Source of the DNA: Macrothele yani | Lineage: Eukaryota; Arthropoda; Arachnida; Araneae; Macrothelidae | Direction of reading: 5' to 3' | DNA: 64,000 nt | Assembly: GCA_039090855.1 (NCBI GenBank) | Contig: CM076990.1 | Span: 195,987,232-196,051,231, forward strand | Shown here: piece by piece, positions 41,269 through 50,990 of the stretch | Position numbering within the stretch: the first letter of the stretch is position 1 | Layout: every line of letters starts with the position of its first letter | Notes under the pieces: generated by a model | What the model saw: the letters and a program-made list of their open reading frames with translations, nothing else | The model's database searches: none | What the model was told of the DNA's origin: nothing | Program-made: the position numbers and the translations under genes

Positions 41269-42152
41269 TCCCAGAGGTTGTACTTTCGTGCAACAAGTCA
41301 GAGGGTAATTAAGGCTGTCAAAGCACGATCAGATTCGTCTTAATATAGAGCACAAACACCACACCTCCCAATCACTATCTTAAAACGTAGGTTAAAAAAC
41401 GTCTTTATTTACAATTAAAAGGGTGAGTTTAAAAGCTCTAGCGAGCACTTTCGCGAACCACTATGGTCGCATCATCAGGCGAAGGAGTGAAATCACTATG
41501 AAGCGGTACATGACTTATATAGTAACAGAGATGAGCACAAGATTACAAATATGTAAATGAGATGAGTAAAATATATTAAAGGTCAATCACTACAAACTAT
41601 TTACAAAATTACCTAAATTATTTTGAGGGTTCCTCGCTTGGATATTCCAACATGAGATCTCTCCAGGCACTAGGAACATAAACAGGTATATCCTCATTGC
41701 AACACTTAGGTCCCAGTTTTATAATGTGAAGACTCTCAGTAAACAACATAGAACTTTTTGTCGAGGCTGTTGATAGCAAGTTTGCATTGTCCCAATCCGG
41801 GTTTAGGTCTCCCTTAATGGCAGTTTTTGACAAAGTCGAAGTAACTGCTCATTTACGAATTGCATATTTATGTTTAGCCCATCTGATTCCCAGGCTTCTG
41901 TAGGTCGAACCCACATAGCAGAGATTTGCTGTTTGTCCATTAATGTCCAACAGTTAGATACTGTTGACACCAAAATGGGATAGAGTTGGTATTGTGTCTC
42001 TATCATGCCTAATAATAGAAAATAGGTTTTGGGTCTTGACACCAAAACGTAAGAAATATTTTTTGTAGGTGTTTTTTAACAGAGTAACAACTGGTTTTAA
42101 ATAGGTTATACTTCCCACGTAGGTAGTTGTGGGTACATTTCTGGTGAGGGTT
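41269..42152 (-). mobile_element. Penelope-like retroelement fragment with GIY-YIG endonuclease
   Basis: Insertion flanked by the perfect 12-bp duplication ATTTGTTCTCTC (41257-41268 and 42153-42164). On the minus strand the coding part reads TFWCQDPK/FGVKTQNLFSIIRHDRDTIP and then ANLCYVGSTYRSLGIRWAKH followed by KYAIRK. This is the GIY-YIG pattern (YVGST, Arg, His) of Penelope endonucleases. KTAIKGDLNPDWDNANLLST follows, then FTESLHIIKLGPKCCNEDIP, with the usual catalytic-type Glu in the TESLHI block. Frame changes break it. The ~370-bp 3' region holds a hammerhead-like CTGATGA...GAAA motif. The reverse transcriptase is missing (5' truncation). Confidence 0.8.
41438..41500 (-). ncRNA. Possible hammerhead ribozyme core in the Penelope 3' region
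   Basis: The minus strand has CTGATGA (41472-41478 in plus numbering), a stem-loop GCGACC-ATAGT-GGTTCGC with one bulge, then GAAA, the conserved arrangement of a hammerhead core. GCTC-GCTA-GAGC just after GAAA can form another short hairpin. The cleavage-site triplet and stem I partner were not found by eye. Penelope-like elements are known to carry hammerhead motifs in their terminal repeats. Confidence 0.45.
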
Positions 42153-42822
42153 ATTTGTTCTCTCAGTCAAACATGTTTCCTAAATGCACAAACTCACTCA
42201 CCTGATCAATCACTGTGCCATTTACACTTACATTACATTCAGTGCTACCAGTTCCTCTCTCAAAAACCATAACTTTGGTTCTTCCCTTATTTATACTCAG
42301 TTTGAATTTCATGCAAACTTCGTACATCCAGGACAACATACTCTGCAATGCACTCTTGCTCTCTGCCAACAGGACAGTGTCATCAGCATACAGCAATCTG
42401 CACACACGGATATCACCAAGACATAAACCACTATTATCTATTTTGGCATCATACTGTAACTGTTTTAAATTTTTCAAAACAGCAAAATCCATAATATAAT
42501 TATATCAAGGCGCACATTCATTGGAAAATTAGTGGGCACACGAAGACCATCTGCACATCATTTCTCGCGGGTAATAATTTTCGCGAATTGATCTTCGCGC
42601 CAATCTTTACTACGATAATTCTAAAAATGATGTCTATGGTTCCAATCCCCAGCAGCAGTTGTCGGGGTCTTGTCAGAGAAATTGGTCCTCCAGTAAAATT
42701 TTTGTACGAGGTCGATTATAAGCAGCAACGGCCCTTAAATTGCTTCTGGTTGTGGAGGTAGTAGTACGTGTCCTTCAAGCGAGATCGGGGGGGGTGATCA
42801 GAAATTGAGTACTCTTCAGATC

Positions 42823-43190
42823 AGAGCATATGCGGGTGATTTTAGGAAGGGAGTGAGTGTCTGACCCCAGGTCTTGTGCCGCGGGTGGCCGAGTGGACCA
42901 ACGTTCGTGACTGCCACGGGAAGGGCCTCAGGTTCGATCCCAGGCAGGTACGAACGCTCGATCCACTAAACACCCGCCGTGTGTCGGATGGGAACGTTAA
43001 GCCGTCGGACCCCGGGTACTGGTCCCCCGGTAATAAATAAGGGCGTCTTTCTCCCCCTTTCTACTTCGCTTCCGTGTCACTTTCCTATTGGGCGCTCTAG
43101 CCCAAATCTCCTAGTTTCCTATTTCTAAGGGTTGTTTAAGACCTGGGGTCAGACACTCCTTTCCTAAAATCCTCTACATATGATCATGAT
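42823..43190 (+). mobile_element. tRNA-derived SINE (family B) enclosed by a ~55-bp inverted repeat
   Basis: The SINE (about 42880-43140) has a tRNA-Leu/Ser-like head (CGCGGGTGGCCGAGTGGACC, then CTCAGGTTCGATCCCAGGCA), the CCGCCGTGTGTCGGATGGGA central core and a T/C-rich body. On both sides lie complementary arms: GATTTTAGGAAGGGAGTGAG then TGTCTGACCCCAGGTCTT on the left (42838-42876), and AAGACCTGGGGTCAGACACT then CCTTTCCTAAAATC on the right (43138-43172). The pairing extends to about 42823 and 43190. The SINE thus sits in a hairpin-like unit. Confidence 0.7.
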
Positions 43191-43430
43191 CATGACCCCA
43201 GGTCTTGCCCGATAGGAAAGTGACACGAAAGCGAGATAGAAAGGGGGAGGAAGACGTCCTTATGTATTACTGGGGAGCCAGTACCCGGGACCCGAGAGTT
43301 TAACGTGCCCATCCGACGCACGGCGGATATGTAGTGGTTCGAGCGTTCGAACATGCCTGAGATCGAACCTGAGACCTCTGCGTGGCAGTCACGAACGTTG
43401 GTCATCCACGGTCTTAACTGAGTATACTTG
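43185..43430 (-). mobile_element. tRNA-derived SINE (family B), inverted second copy
   Basis: Read on the minus strand it repeats the family B order: GTGGATGACCAACGTTCGTG, CTCAGGTTCGATCTCAGGCA, CCGCCGTGCGTCGGATGGGC, then the CCTTTCTATCTCGC body. Together with the plus-strand copy it makes a head-to-head inverted pair of ~280-bp SINEs. Confidence 0.8.
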
Positions 43431-43948
43431 AGAGTGCCCTAAATATTTAGAGCCGCCCCAGTTGCCGAGCGATCATAGACACAGGTTTCTGACTAACTGT
43501 CCCGATACCAACGTGGTCTTAAAAATACAAGGCCATGACATTTGAAATATGCGTTCCCTCCTTTAATGGCGTCACATGAAAGCCAAGGCTTCTCATTGGT
43601 TTACAACACTGTCTTGTATGACACCAAATACGACACCGACATACCAAGCCATGTAACCTGATATTACGTCACAAAAGGAGGAAGCTCATCCAATTTCATG
43701 ACCTTATACCAGATATGCACAATCCGCGGCCTTGGAATGCTTGTATGTGGCCTGCGCGCACAAAATCCTAGGAGGGTCACAAAGCGGAAATTAGTCAGAC
43801 ATTTATAGGGATATCAAAATTTTATGAGAATATTTATCAGAATACACATATAAAGATATGAAAAGTTCATGGTGGTACACACAAATATATATGACGTGTT
43901 TGCAATATCATTTGCAACTAATATTGAACGCGTACATAGATCTTCAGA
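43431..43948. other. Unassigned stretch, perhaps the left side of a hAT element
   Basis: No coding similarity. It lies directly upstream of a hAT C-terminal fragment and may belong to a deletion derivative of that element, but no terminal repeat was identified. Confidence 0.3.
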
Positions 43949-44260
43949 ATGGAGCTTGCTGATCTTCAAAATAACTTCGAATTGAAGGCTAAGTTTGCAG
44001 AAGTTTCTTTAGAATTTTACATAAACCACTTGCCTTGTGAAATGAAGAGATTGAAAATCCACGCTCAAAAAACAGTAATATTATTCAGAAGCACTTGCTT
44101 CTGCGAATGATCATTTTATTTAATGAAACAGGTGAAATCAAGAGATCGCTCTCGTCTTACTGATGAACACTTGGAAGAAAACCTGCGAATTGCTGTGCCC
44201 AACATTGAACCAGATATTGAAATACTAATAAAATGCAAACAAAATCAAATTTCTCACTAG
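43949..44260 (+). pseudogene. hAT-type protein C-terminal dimerisation region, one stop
   Basis: From 43949: MELADLQNNFELKAKFAEVS, LEFYINHLPCEMKRLKIHAQ, then VILFRSTCFCE, an in-frame TGA where Gln is usual (CEQ), and SFYLMKQVKSRDRSRLTDEH followed by LEENLRIAVPNIEPDIEILI and a stop at 44258-44260. The order FGSTY-CEQ-FS-MK-K-RSRLTDEHL-LRIA-EPDI is the C-terminal block of hAT transposases and of the related GTF2IRD2/SCAND3-type proteins. It is in one frame apart from the stop, so decay is modest. The rest of the protein was not seen. Confidence 0.8.
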
Positions 44261-44499
44261 AGACCTACAAAAAATAAAAAGCTCTTGTCGACACCTGTAT
44301 ATTTTTCAAGCAAGTAAGTTGTTTTGTTTAATCAATTTCTGTACACTTTTTTTAGTTATTTTTTTTTTTAATATTTTGATTTTGAGATTTTTTTGGAATC
44401 TTTTTTTTTTGGGGGGGGATAATTTCTGCGGCTCGCCGTTGTTCAGTCAATCTGAAATTAGTCCGCAGGTGTTAAAAAGTTGTGCACTGCTGCTTTATA

Positions 44500-45290
44500 C
44501 GAGGGGTGTCCGATAAGTATCTGGATTTTCATTTCTATTATTACAAAACCGTTTGTATGATCGTATGTATGCGTGAAACTATTACGACTTCTTTCAGTGA
44601 AGCGCCGTGAAAGCGAAACGGCTTGATACTATACCAACGTTAAGTGGCGCTGTCGATCAAAAACACTGGCGGCTACTTTAAGTGTTTTTTTTTTTTTTTT
44701 TTGATTGGAGGTTTAACGACCACCGTGAGCAACTCAATGGGCTATAAGCAGTCGCCCGTCCCTAATTTAGGGTCACTGGTTCCAGGGAAGGGAGAGAGCC
44801 AGCGCCGTAAGACAAACACAACATCCATGCCTGACCGGGATTCGAACCCGGACCCCTTACGGACGAATGATCAGAGGCCAACGCCTTAGACCACTGCGCC
44901 ACCGGGGCGGCACTTTAAGTGTTCAGTTCGAGCAGTTAGCAGTAGTGAAAGTTTTAACGAAAGAAGGCATAAAAGGCCGTAGGACTTACGAGAAGATTTC
45001 GAACGGTGTATAGTGATGCGGCTGTATCTCGTTCCAGTGTTTATGAATGGGGTTACGAAATTCAAAGCTGGCAACGAGATCCTTGAAAATGAGACACGTC
45101 AAGTAGACCTAACATGGCGGTGACTGGTGAAATGATTAAACGGGTTGACGACTTGATTAAAGGTGGCAGACGCATTCGTGTTCGGGATATTACCATGGAA
45201 TTGAATATCAGTCAAGATTCTGTTGGACGAATTATTCATGAACATTTCAACTATAGGAAGATCTGTGCCAGATGGGTACCCTGAATGCTT
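44500..45290 (+). mobile_element. mariner-type transposon, 5' half
   Basis: Starts CGAGGGGTGTCCGATAAGTA after a TA (44498-44499). N-terminal coding text follows in several frames: VVKVLTKEGIKGRRTYEKIS, AVSRSSVYEWGYE, MIKRVDDLIKGGRRIRVRDI and TMELNISQDSVGRIIHEHFN, then YRKICARWVP with a stop at 45285. The catalytic half is absent: it meets an oppositely oriented mariner at about 45290. A SINE (44687-44911) sits in the leader. Confidence 0.75.
44687..44911 (-). mobile_element. tRNA-derived SINE (family A)
   Basis: Flanked by the perfect 12-bp duplication ACTTTAAGTGTT (44675-44686 and 44912-44923). The complete head, body and A tail are almost identical to the copy at 14946, so both are recent. 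Confidence 0.95.
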
Positions 45291-46860
45291 ACAGTGGTCG
45301 CAATCCTTTGCCTGAGAATGGACGTTTCCGACTGATTTCCTGGTTCAATCGCAGCAATTGTTGCTTGTAGCGATCAGCAGTAACAGTGGCATTGTTCCAA
45401 TAGTTCATAATAGTGTAACCGGTGCTTCCATATTTATCAGAAGCGAAGTTCAGTAGCCATTTTTAGTGATAGTGAATTCTAATAATTTCCCTTCATTTCC
45501 CGCCATTTTGATGAGCTGCGAAGCAAACGTCAATGTACTTCTCCTTTCTCACGCGTCGCAGCAGAGGGGGTGTTAGATTTATAGTTTCGTCGATGTGAGA
45601 AGAATGAAACTGGACATTATTGCTTTTCAGCTGTCCCAAGCAAAGCGGCGAAGCGAGAAGAGGGGGGGGGGGTTGGCAGCGAGCCAATTAAAGAATCTTG
45701 CGTTTTCAGCGAGAAGGTCATTTCTAAGGTGTGGCCAGGTTTTCTAGGAATCCATCGGACTTCTTCGGCAGGCGAGAGTTTTGGTTGGGGGTCGGGTTAT
45801 CGGAGCAAAAAAGAGGAGAAGGGACTCGGTAGCAGAAAGTGGAGGAAGGAGGAGGTTTTTAGCGGAGGTGAAAAGATCTCACGTGAGGGCGTGAGGAGGA
45901 TAACGGGTAAGCAAGCGGGCTGTTGATATGGGAGAGAGAAGGAGATTACGAGGTATTAACATATAGAAAGAACGGAGATCAGGACAAGACTTAAAGACAT
46001 TCCCCGTAACATCTGAATAAAAATCTTCCTCACTGCAAAATTTATATTCAGTCGATTCACTTTTATGTACTTCGTATTGTATTTATCTACTCCAATTGGG
46101 AGAATTACGGGTTAAACCCCTGATACAGAACTTACTGCAAAGGAAGCATCAAACGAACCCTCCACACAGGGCGCTGCAATATAAGTCAGCAGCACCAAGC
46201 CCTGCAACAATAGAGCACACCCTTCATATCCCCCAGATGCACAGTAGAACTTTCTTGGAGTGAATATTCGGTTTCGATGTCGAAGTCGTTGCTTCACTGG
46301 GGTCTGCCCAGTGTTTTTTGCGTTTGGGATTGTCGTACCATATCCACTTTTCATCACCCGTAACGATTTTCCATGGGAAATACTATGTGTTGTTTATTCA
46401 ACAGATTCAAACACTTCATGACACGCTCATCCTTGTTCCTTTGGCTCAGGTCATGTAGCACCCATTTTTCTTCCTTCTGAATCTTTTCCATAGCACATAA
46501 ACGATTGGAAATGGTTCGTTGAGTTACCCCGAGTTGTTCAGCTAGTTAATTTTGCGTTTGAGACGAATTTTCATCCAGCAATGCTTGCAGTTCCTCATGT
46601 GCAACCTTCTGCGGGGCACAGCTACGTTACCAGTCGCTAACATCAAAATCACCTGCTTCAAACCGTCTAAACCAAAACTCACACGTGCTTTTCGATATAA
46701 TATTCTCCCCCAGAACAGAGCAGATCGTTGCACATGCTTTTGCAGCATTTTTACCTTGATGAAATTCTCAACGAATGCAGTGTCGAATAAATGTAGTATC
46801 GATTGCAATCTTTCACCTACCGGTGAGCAAGTGCGTCTGACTGTTGGGCAAACTTCTGTG
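45290..46860 (-). pseudogene. mariner transposase, minus strand, split
   Basis: The minus strand from 46860 shows ENFIKVKMLQKHVQ, WFRRFEAGDFDVSDW-like text, RRKVAHEELQALLDENSSQT, QLGVTQRTISNRLCAMEKIQ then KEEKWVLHDLSQRNKDERV (linker WVLHDL), CLNLLNKQH and a GDEKW-like first motif at about 46350. PKRKKHW-like text and HSKKVLLCIWG follow. After the insertion, HYYELLEQCHCYC and LNQEISRKRPFSGKGL-like text (45300-45415) come just before the second Asp motif would begin, which is lost. Numerous frame changes. Confidence 0.65.
45425..46195. other. Unidentified ~770-bp insertion in the mariner
   Basis: Separates two parts of the minus-strand mariner. Contains a purine-rich stretch (45640-45960) and TGTAACCGG at 45414 against CCCCGTAACA ending at 46014, which might be LTR-like termini (TG...CA). 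The flanks do not show a convincing target duplication. No coding content was recognised. Confidence 0.3.
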
Positions 46861-46981
46861 TCACATTTTATACTCTGATCCAGTTACGGTCACATGACAA
46901 TAACGCGGGGGAATTGTCGGATATGTAAATTAGCGGTATACGTCATACGAAAAACGCTTTAAAACTTATTTGTACACCTAA

Positions 46982-47474
46982 TAAATGACATCCTATGACC
47001 AGACCGAGCTGAAACTCCGAAAGTTCACTTCCACGCGACATATCCACTTCAGACTTACTGATAACACGACAAAACATCTCAGCTTTGCATACGTACTTTC
47101 CCACTCACAACGCACCTTCTTGCGCAACCGTTCTTTGCACTTATGCAGATATATGGAAGTGTCCGGATACTTTTGATAATACAGCGTATATTACATAGAT
47201 CTCTTTCTCGCTCTCTTGGCTGCAAAACTGGGAAAAACATTCTCAAAATAAAGTTCAAATATAAGGTCAATTTCTATTGTTAAGATATTTTAAAATAACA
47301 AAAATAAAATGCTCAATAATGTTTAGGTCATTTTCAGAAATTATTTTTTAAAAAGAGAGACCTCTGTTAAGCGGGGGCCCCAGGACCCGAGCACTGCAGG
47401 CCTGTGCGGCAATTAGGCCCTCCTTGTATTTCAAGAACAGAGAAATTAATCTTCTAAGCTGTCTCACAGGTGCA
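46982..47474. other. Unassigned stretch
   Basis: No recognised feature except GGGGGCCCCAGGACCCGAGC at 47376, a GC-rich patch that resembles the ends of some decayed elements. Confidence 0.35.
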
Positions 47475-48525
47475 TTTTTCTTTTACGCTTTCCAACCGTA
47501 GGTTGAAGAAGCGTATATGCTCCAGCTTTGTTCATCCGTCCGTCCGTCCGTCCGTCCGTCCGTCCGCACGATAACTCACGTAAAAATGGTTCGATTTCGA
47601 CGAAATTTTAGTATGTGGTAGGGGACTACCTGGGAACGAACCTTATTAAAAATGGGCGAAGCAGAGTCAAAGGTCAGGACATAGGAGCGGGATCCATTCC
47701 ATTGCCTTTATGCGTCATAACTTGTGTAAAAATGGTTCGATTTCGGTGAAATTTTAGTATGTGGTAGGGAACCACCTGGTCACGAACCCTATTGAAAATG
47801 GGCGAAATGGGGTCAAAGGTCAGGCAGGACATAATAGCGGGATATATTCTATTGCCCTTATGCGTTATAACTTGCGTAAAAATGGTTCGATTTCGATCAA
47901 ATTTTAGTATGTGGAAAGGAACCGCCTGGGGACGAACCTATTGAAAATGGGAGGAAGGGGTCAAAGGTCAGGACATAAAAGCGGGATCCATTCCATTGCC
48001 TTTATGAGTCATAACATGCGTAAATATGGTTCGATTTCGATGAAATTTTAATATGTGGTAGGGAGCCACTGGGGACGAACCCTATTGAAAATGGGCGAAA
48101 TGGGGTCAAATGTCAGGGCACTGGAGGGGGATCCATTCCATTGCCCTTGTGCATCATAACTTACCTAAAATGCTTGGATTGCGACAGAACTATCATGTTG
48201 TTCCGGAGGTATAGTTAACCGGTTCTGTTGAATATCAACGAAATGGGGTCAAAGGTCATTGCACAAAAGCCAGATTTATTACACAGCCATTATTCTTATA
48301 ACTTGCGTAAAACTGCTTCTACTGCAACAAAACTTTATCATGTTGTTCCGGAGGTATAGTGAACCGGTTCTGTTGAATATCATCGAAATGGGGTCAAAGG
48401 TCAGGACACAGGAGCGAGATTTATTCTACAGCCATTATCCACATAACTTGAGTAATAATTTCTGGTATGTTGGAAAGCATATCATAACCAATGCATTGCA
48501 TGATTTTACTAACTTGTTTTCTTTG
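47475..48525 (+). mobile_element. Repeat unit made of ~145-bp tandem monomers (copy 2)
   Basis: Same structure as 7176-9040 but inverted and shorter. It begins TTTTACGCTTTCCAACCGTA, then GAAGCGTATATGCTCCAGCT, a (TCCG)n run at 47534-47564, and about seven monomers. The marker GTAAAAATGGTTCGATTTCG starts at 47580, 47726, 47876 and 48020, with related positions 48165, 48306 and 48452 (spacing 141-150 bp). Four monomers of one type are followed by those carrying CCGGTTCTGTTGAATATCA. It ends GCATTGCATGATTTTACTAA. Ends and monomer order match copy 1. Confidence 0.7.
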
Positions 48526-48730
48526 ATTCAGAGACTCTTAGGAGATTATGAAACTACATAGAGAGCCACAGTATCTAATTTAAGACCACACATGAGTCAC
48601 CGTAGGACCAACACTCCACCACATATCTAACTCTGGCCCAATTCGGACGCTAACGCCACGTCTCTGATTATTTGGCTACTGGCGTGATCCTGTTCCTTCA
48701 ATAAATTTGATTAAAATATGTGAGATATGA
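48526..48730. other. Unassigned spacer
   Basis: Nothing recognised. Confidence 0.4.
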
Positions 48731-48734
48731 GTCA

Positions 48735-48835
48735 AAAGGACAAGGAAGTAGCGAAAGGCCTGCCGATGTAGTTCAACTAAGAGAGCAACCGTTCCGGAGT
48801 AGGAAGATGTTCAAATTCCACTGTCGACAAAAAAG
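48735..48835 (+). mobile_element. tRNA-like SINE (family E), degraded copy
   Basis: Has GTAGTTCAACTAAGAGAGCA (A-box region) and GAAGATGTTCAAATTCCACT (B-box region) in the same spacing as the better copy at 49083. An A/T-rich tail follows. Confidence 0.5.
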
Positions 48836-49082
48836 TTTTTATTGGCACCCAAACGAAAAAAGATTTCCTGGCCGTGAGGGCTGCAACAGACAAACAAAAA
48901 CTGTGTGGTGTTTTTTCTGCAGAACGTACGTAAATAATAAATAAATACTTCTGCAAAGAAATGGTCGCCGAGTGGAGCAGCGGTTGACCCTAAACCTGCT
49001 GACGAATTCCGTGCCCCGTCCTTCTCAAGGGGGATATAAGGTGACCTGCATGACTCAAATGGATAATGAAAAAGCTAAAAAG

Positions 49083-49160
49083 CCAGCCGGCGTTGTTCAA
49101 TTGGTAGAACAGGCGCGCAGGGGTAGGAAAATGTGGGTTCGAATCCCATTGTCAGCAAAA
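49083..49160 (+). mobile_element. tRNA-like SINE head (family E)
   Basis: CCGGCGTTGTTCAATTGGTA then GAACAGG (A box) and GTGGGTTCGAATCCCATTGT (B box) form a tRNA-like T-arm. The acceptor stem is not convincing and the anticodon arm is enlarged, so this is a retroposon head, not a tRNA gene. Related heads are at 48735 and 61306. Confidence 0.6.
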
Positions 49161-49710
49161 GGTAGGTTATAAATATGAAAAAGGACAGAGAAGTCGTGGT
49201 CTGTATGTATTCGGTATCTGAGTCTGGGTACGTAAATAACACCTTTAAAGTTTAATATAAAATCGGGCGGGGGGGGATTTCTTACCGTCGAAGTTTGTCT
49301 CATTATCTTGCAATTTTATAAATAATTAATGCCACATTGCGGCGCTAACAACAGGCTTTGTGCAGTTCACCTTTTATTTAGTGCATTCTTCCTTGCGAAA
49401 CGATTATTTAAAATGTTGTTTCAAGAATGTATGAAGAAGATTCATGTGGAGTTCATGTATAATATAAAAAAGAATGTGTGTGCGTGTGTCAACCGAAACT
49501 CAAAAAGAATCGTGGTAGACACTGCATATTTGACAAATTTGAAGCTGCATGCGGACTAATGATTCACAGCTACACACACCAACATTGCTTATACGCCAGA
49601 AATCGCTCATTTAAATGCTCAATGTCAAAAACGCGCATTATTTACAGGGCATCGATGTGACTTTTAATAAAGATTCTGACTTTTCAATGTATTTTCTTAA
49701 GTCTGTAGCA
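49161..49710. other. Unassigned stretch
   Basis: No recognised feature. A G run at 49267 breaks otherwise AT-rich sequence. Confidence 0.4.
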
Positions 49711-49712
49711 TA

Positions 49713-50988
49713 CATGGGTGGATCGAAAAGTAACGCACAGAAAATTTCTCTCTTTGCAGGTTGACAGACAAGGAGTTAGAATATCACTGTACAAACCGGT
49801 TTGGCTAGATCAGGTGTCGCCGTGGTGGAAGATAGTGTGAACGACGGCACAAAGATGTCGCGTTTGTTAGCGTCGTCTACGAATGAAGAGTAACGCGCTG
49901 TAGTCCGATTTTCATGGGCTAAACGGAAAACTCCGACGGAAATTCACAAAGAAATGGTCGAAGTGTTTGGTGGAGATTGCCTGGATCGCAGCAACATCTC
50001 TAGATGGTGCAATATCTTTGCAGAGGGCCGTGGCAATCTTACCGATTCGCCCCGTTCTGGTCGACCTGTAACCGTGTCATCACCTGCAGGCAATTCTGAG
50101 GGACCGGCGGATCCATCTGCGCACATTGGCACTGAACTTCAACATTTCTATATATTTTAACATTCACAATATCGTATAGCGTACGATATTGTGCATGACA
50201 CATTTAAATTTCGCAAGGGTGCCCAAGAATTTGACTGACGAACAGAAGGGACACAGAATGATGCCATCTTTGGGCCACTTGATGCGTTACGCAGAAGAAG
50301 GTTATGAATTTCTGGCAGGCGCAGTGACGGGCGATGAGTCCTAGGCGTACTCCCGAAACAAAGAAGGTCAGTATGGTGTGGAAACATTCCGACTCCCCGC
50401 CACCAAAAAAAATAAAAAAATCAGAGTAACCCATCCGCATAAAAAGTCCTCATGATGGTGTTCTGGAGCACTGGTGGAGTTTCATCCAACGGGCTCCACT
50501 ATGATTGACAAATCCTACGCTAACACACTAAGTTGCGTCGTGCCCTTCGTGACAAACAAGCCAGCAGAGAGGCTGCAAATGTCAGACTGCTTCACGACAA
50601 CGCTCGCTGACATATTGCACAACACGTTCGTCACAAAATTGCGCAATTTGGCTGGGAGGTGCTTCAGCACCCACTGTACAGTCCGGACCTGGCACCTTCG
50701 GACTTTCATATGTTTAGTCCCTTGAAAAGATCCCTGGGCGGCCAACACTTCGATTTGGCTGACAAAGTCAAATCGGTTATCCGCAAGTGGCTATACGCCT
50801 AGAAAACGGACTTTTATGAGCAAGGTATACTAAAACTGGTACCACGCTGGGATAAATGTATCAAGCGTCTCGGTTATGTTGAAAAATAGCTAAGAAATGT
50901 AGTTTCACTGTGTATATGTTTAGTTTGCTTATCTTTTAAACTGTTTCCGAAAAAACAATAGCGTGCGTTACTTTTCGATCCATTCTCG
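49713..50988 (+). mobile_element. mariner-type transposon
   Basis: Both ends contain GGATCGAAAAGTAACGCAC: left CATGGGTGGATCGAAAAGTA at 49713, right in complement ending at 50988. TA flanks each side (49711-49712, 50989-50990). The 1276-bp length is typical of a full mariner. Confidence 0.9.
49855..50889 (+). pseudogene. mariner transposase, decayed but with all three Asp motifs visible
   Basis: Pieces in order: WAKRKTPTEIHKEMVEVFGG then DCLDRSNISRWCNIFAEGR (N-terminal helix-turn-helix), DSPRSGRPVTVSS and a decayed linker. The first Asp is in GAVTGDES (50326), directly followed by a stop. The second Asp is in LLHDNAR (50596), again followed by a stop. The third Asp is in YSPDLAPSDFHMF (50677), then LKRSLGGQHFDLADKVKSVI, TDFYEQGILKLVPRWDKCIK and RLGYVEK with a stop at 50887. 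The triad spacing fits D,D34D. At least four stops and several frame changes. Confidence 0.8.
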
Positions 50989-50990
50989 TA

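Larger units (their letters stand above)
40336..42492 (-). mobile_element. LINE (non-LTR retrotransposon) fragment, minus strand, with two insertions
   Basis: RT and C-terminal coding sequence of a LINE read from 42492 to 40336. It is interrupted by a Penelope-like fragment (41269-42152) and by a ~330-bp unidentified segment (about 40745-41075). The latter has short direct repeats such as GTATGAGAGGTGTATATATA (40950 and 40991). Without insertions about 1 kb of coding sequence is present. The 5' two thirds of the LINE are missing, the usual result of incomplete reverse transcription. Confidence 0.75.
40336..42492 (-). pseudogene. LINE reverse transcriptase, interrupted
   Basis: From 42492: MDFAVLKNLKQLQYDAKI, then DIRVCRLLYADDTVLLAESK, which holds the YADD catalytic motif, then MKFKLSINKGRTKVMVFERG and VNGTVIDQVSEFVHLGNMF. 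After the inserted Penelope fragment: ENKLDGEISRRVNSSLKVVA, FSRESRIAVYETVIVPTLM and YVLQKKHRSR. After the second insertion: MLEKCVTYGEVCGSTRFDCV, NILQWFGHVERMSEEMLTKK and KGRGRPKKSWEDQIQKCLHE, ending near IRQQ at 40336. The order and the WFGHVERM..GRGRP block fit an RTE- or CR1-like C-terminal region; the clade is not certain. Confidence 0.8.
45290..46981 (-). mobile_element. mariner-type transposon, minus strand, interrupted
   Basis: On the minus strand it starts TTAGGTGTACAAATAAGTTT at 46981. The N-terminal half is at 46110-46860 and a middle part at 45290-45425. In between (about 45425-46195) is an unrelated insertion. A few matching bases at the break (GTGCTCTATT / CTATTATGAAC) show where the two halves joined. 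The 3' end is missing at 45290. Confidence 0.7.

Noticed and set aside
45414..46014. Possible solo LTR (TGTAACCGG ... CCCCGTAACA)
   Set aside because: No convincing target duplication, and the insertion in the mariner extends beyond it to about 46195. Kept only as an unidentified insertion.
49083..49160. Possible tRNA gene with good B box
   Set aside because: Poor acceptor stem and enlarged anticodon arm; related heads occur at 48735 and 61306.
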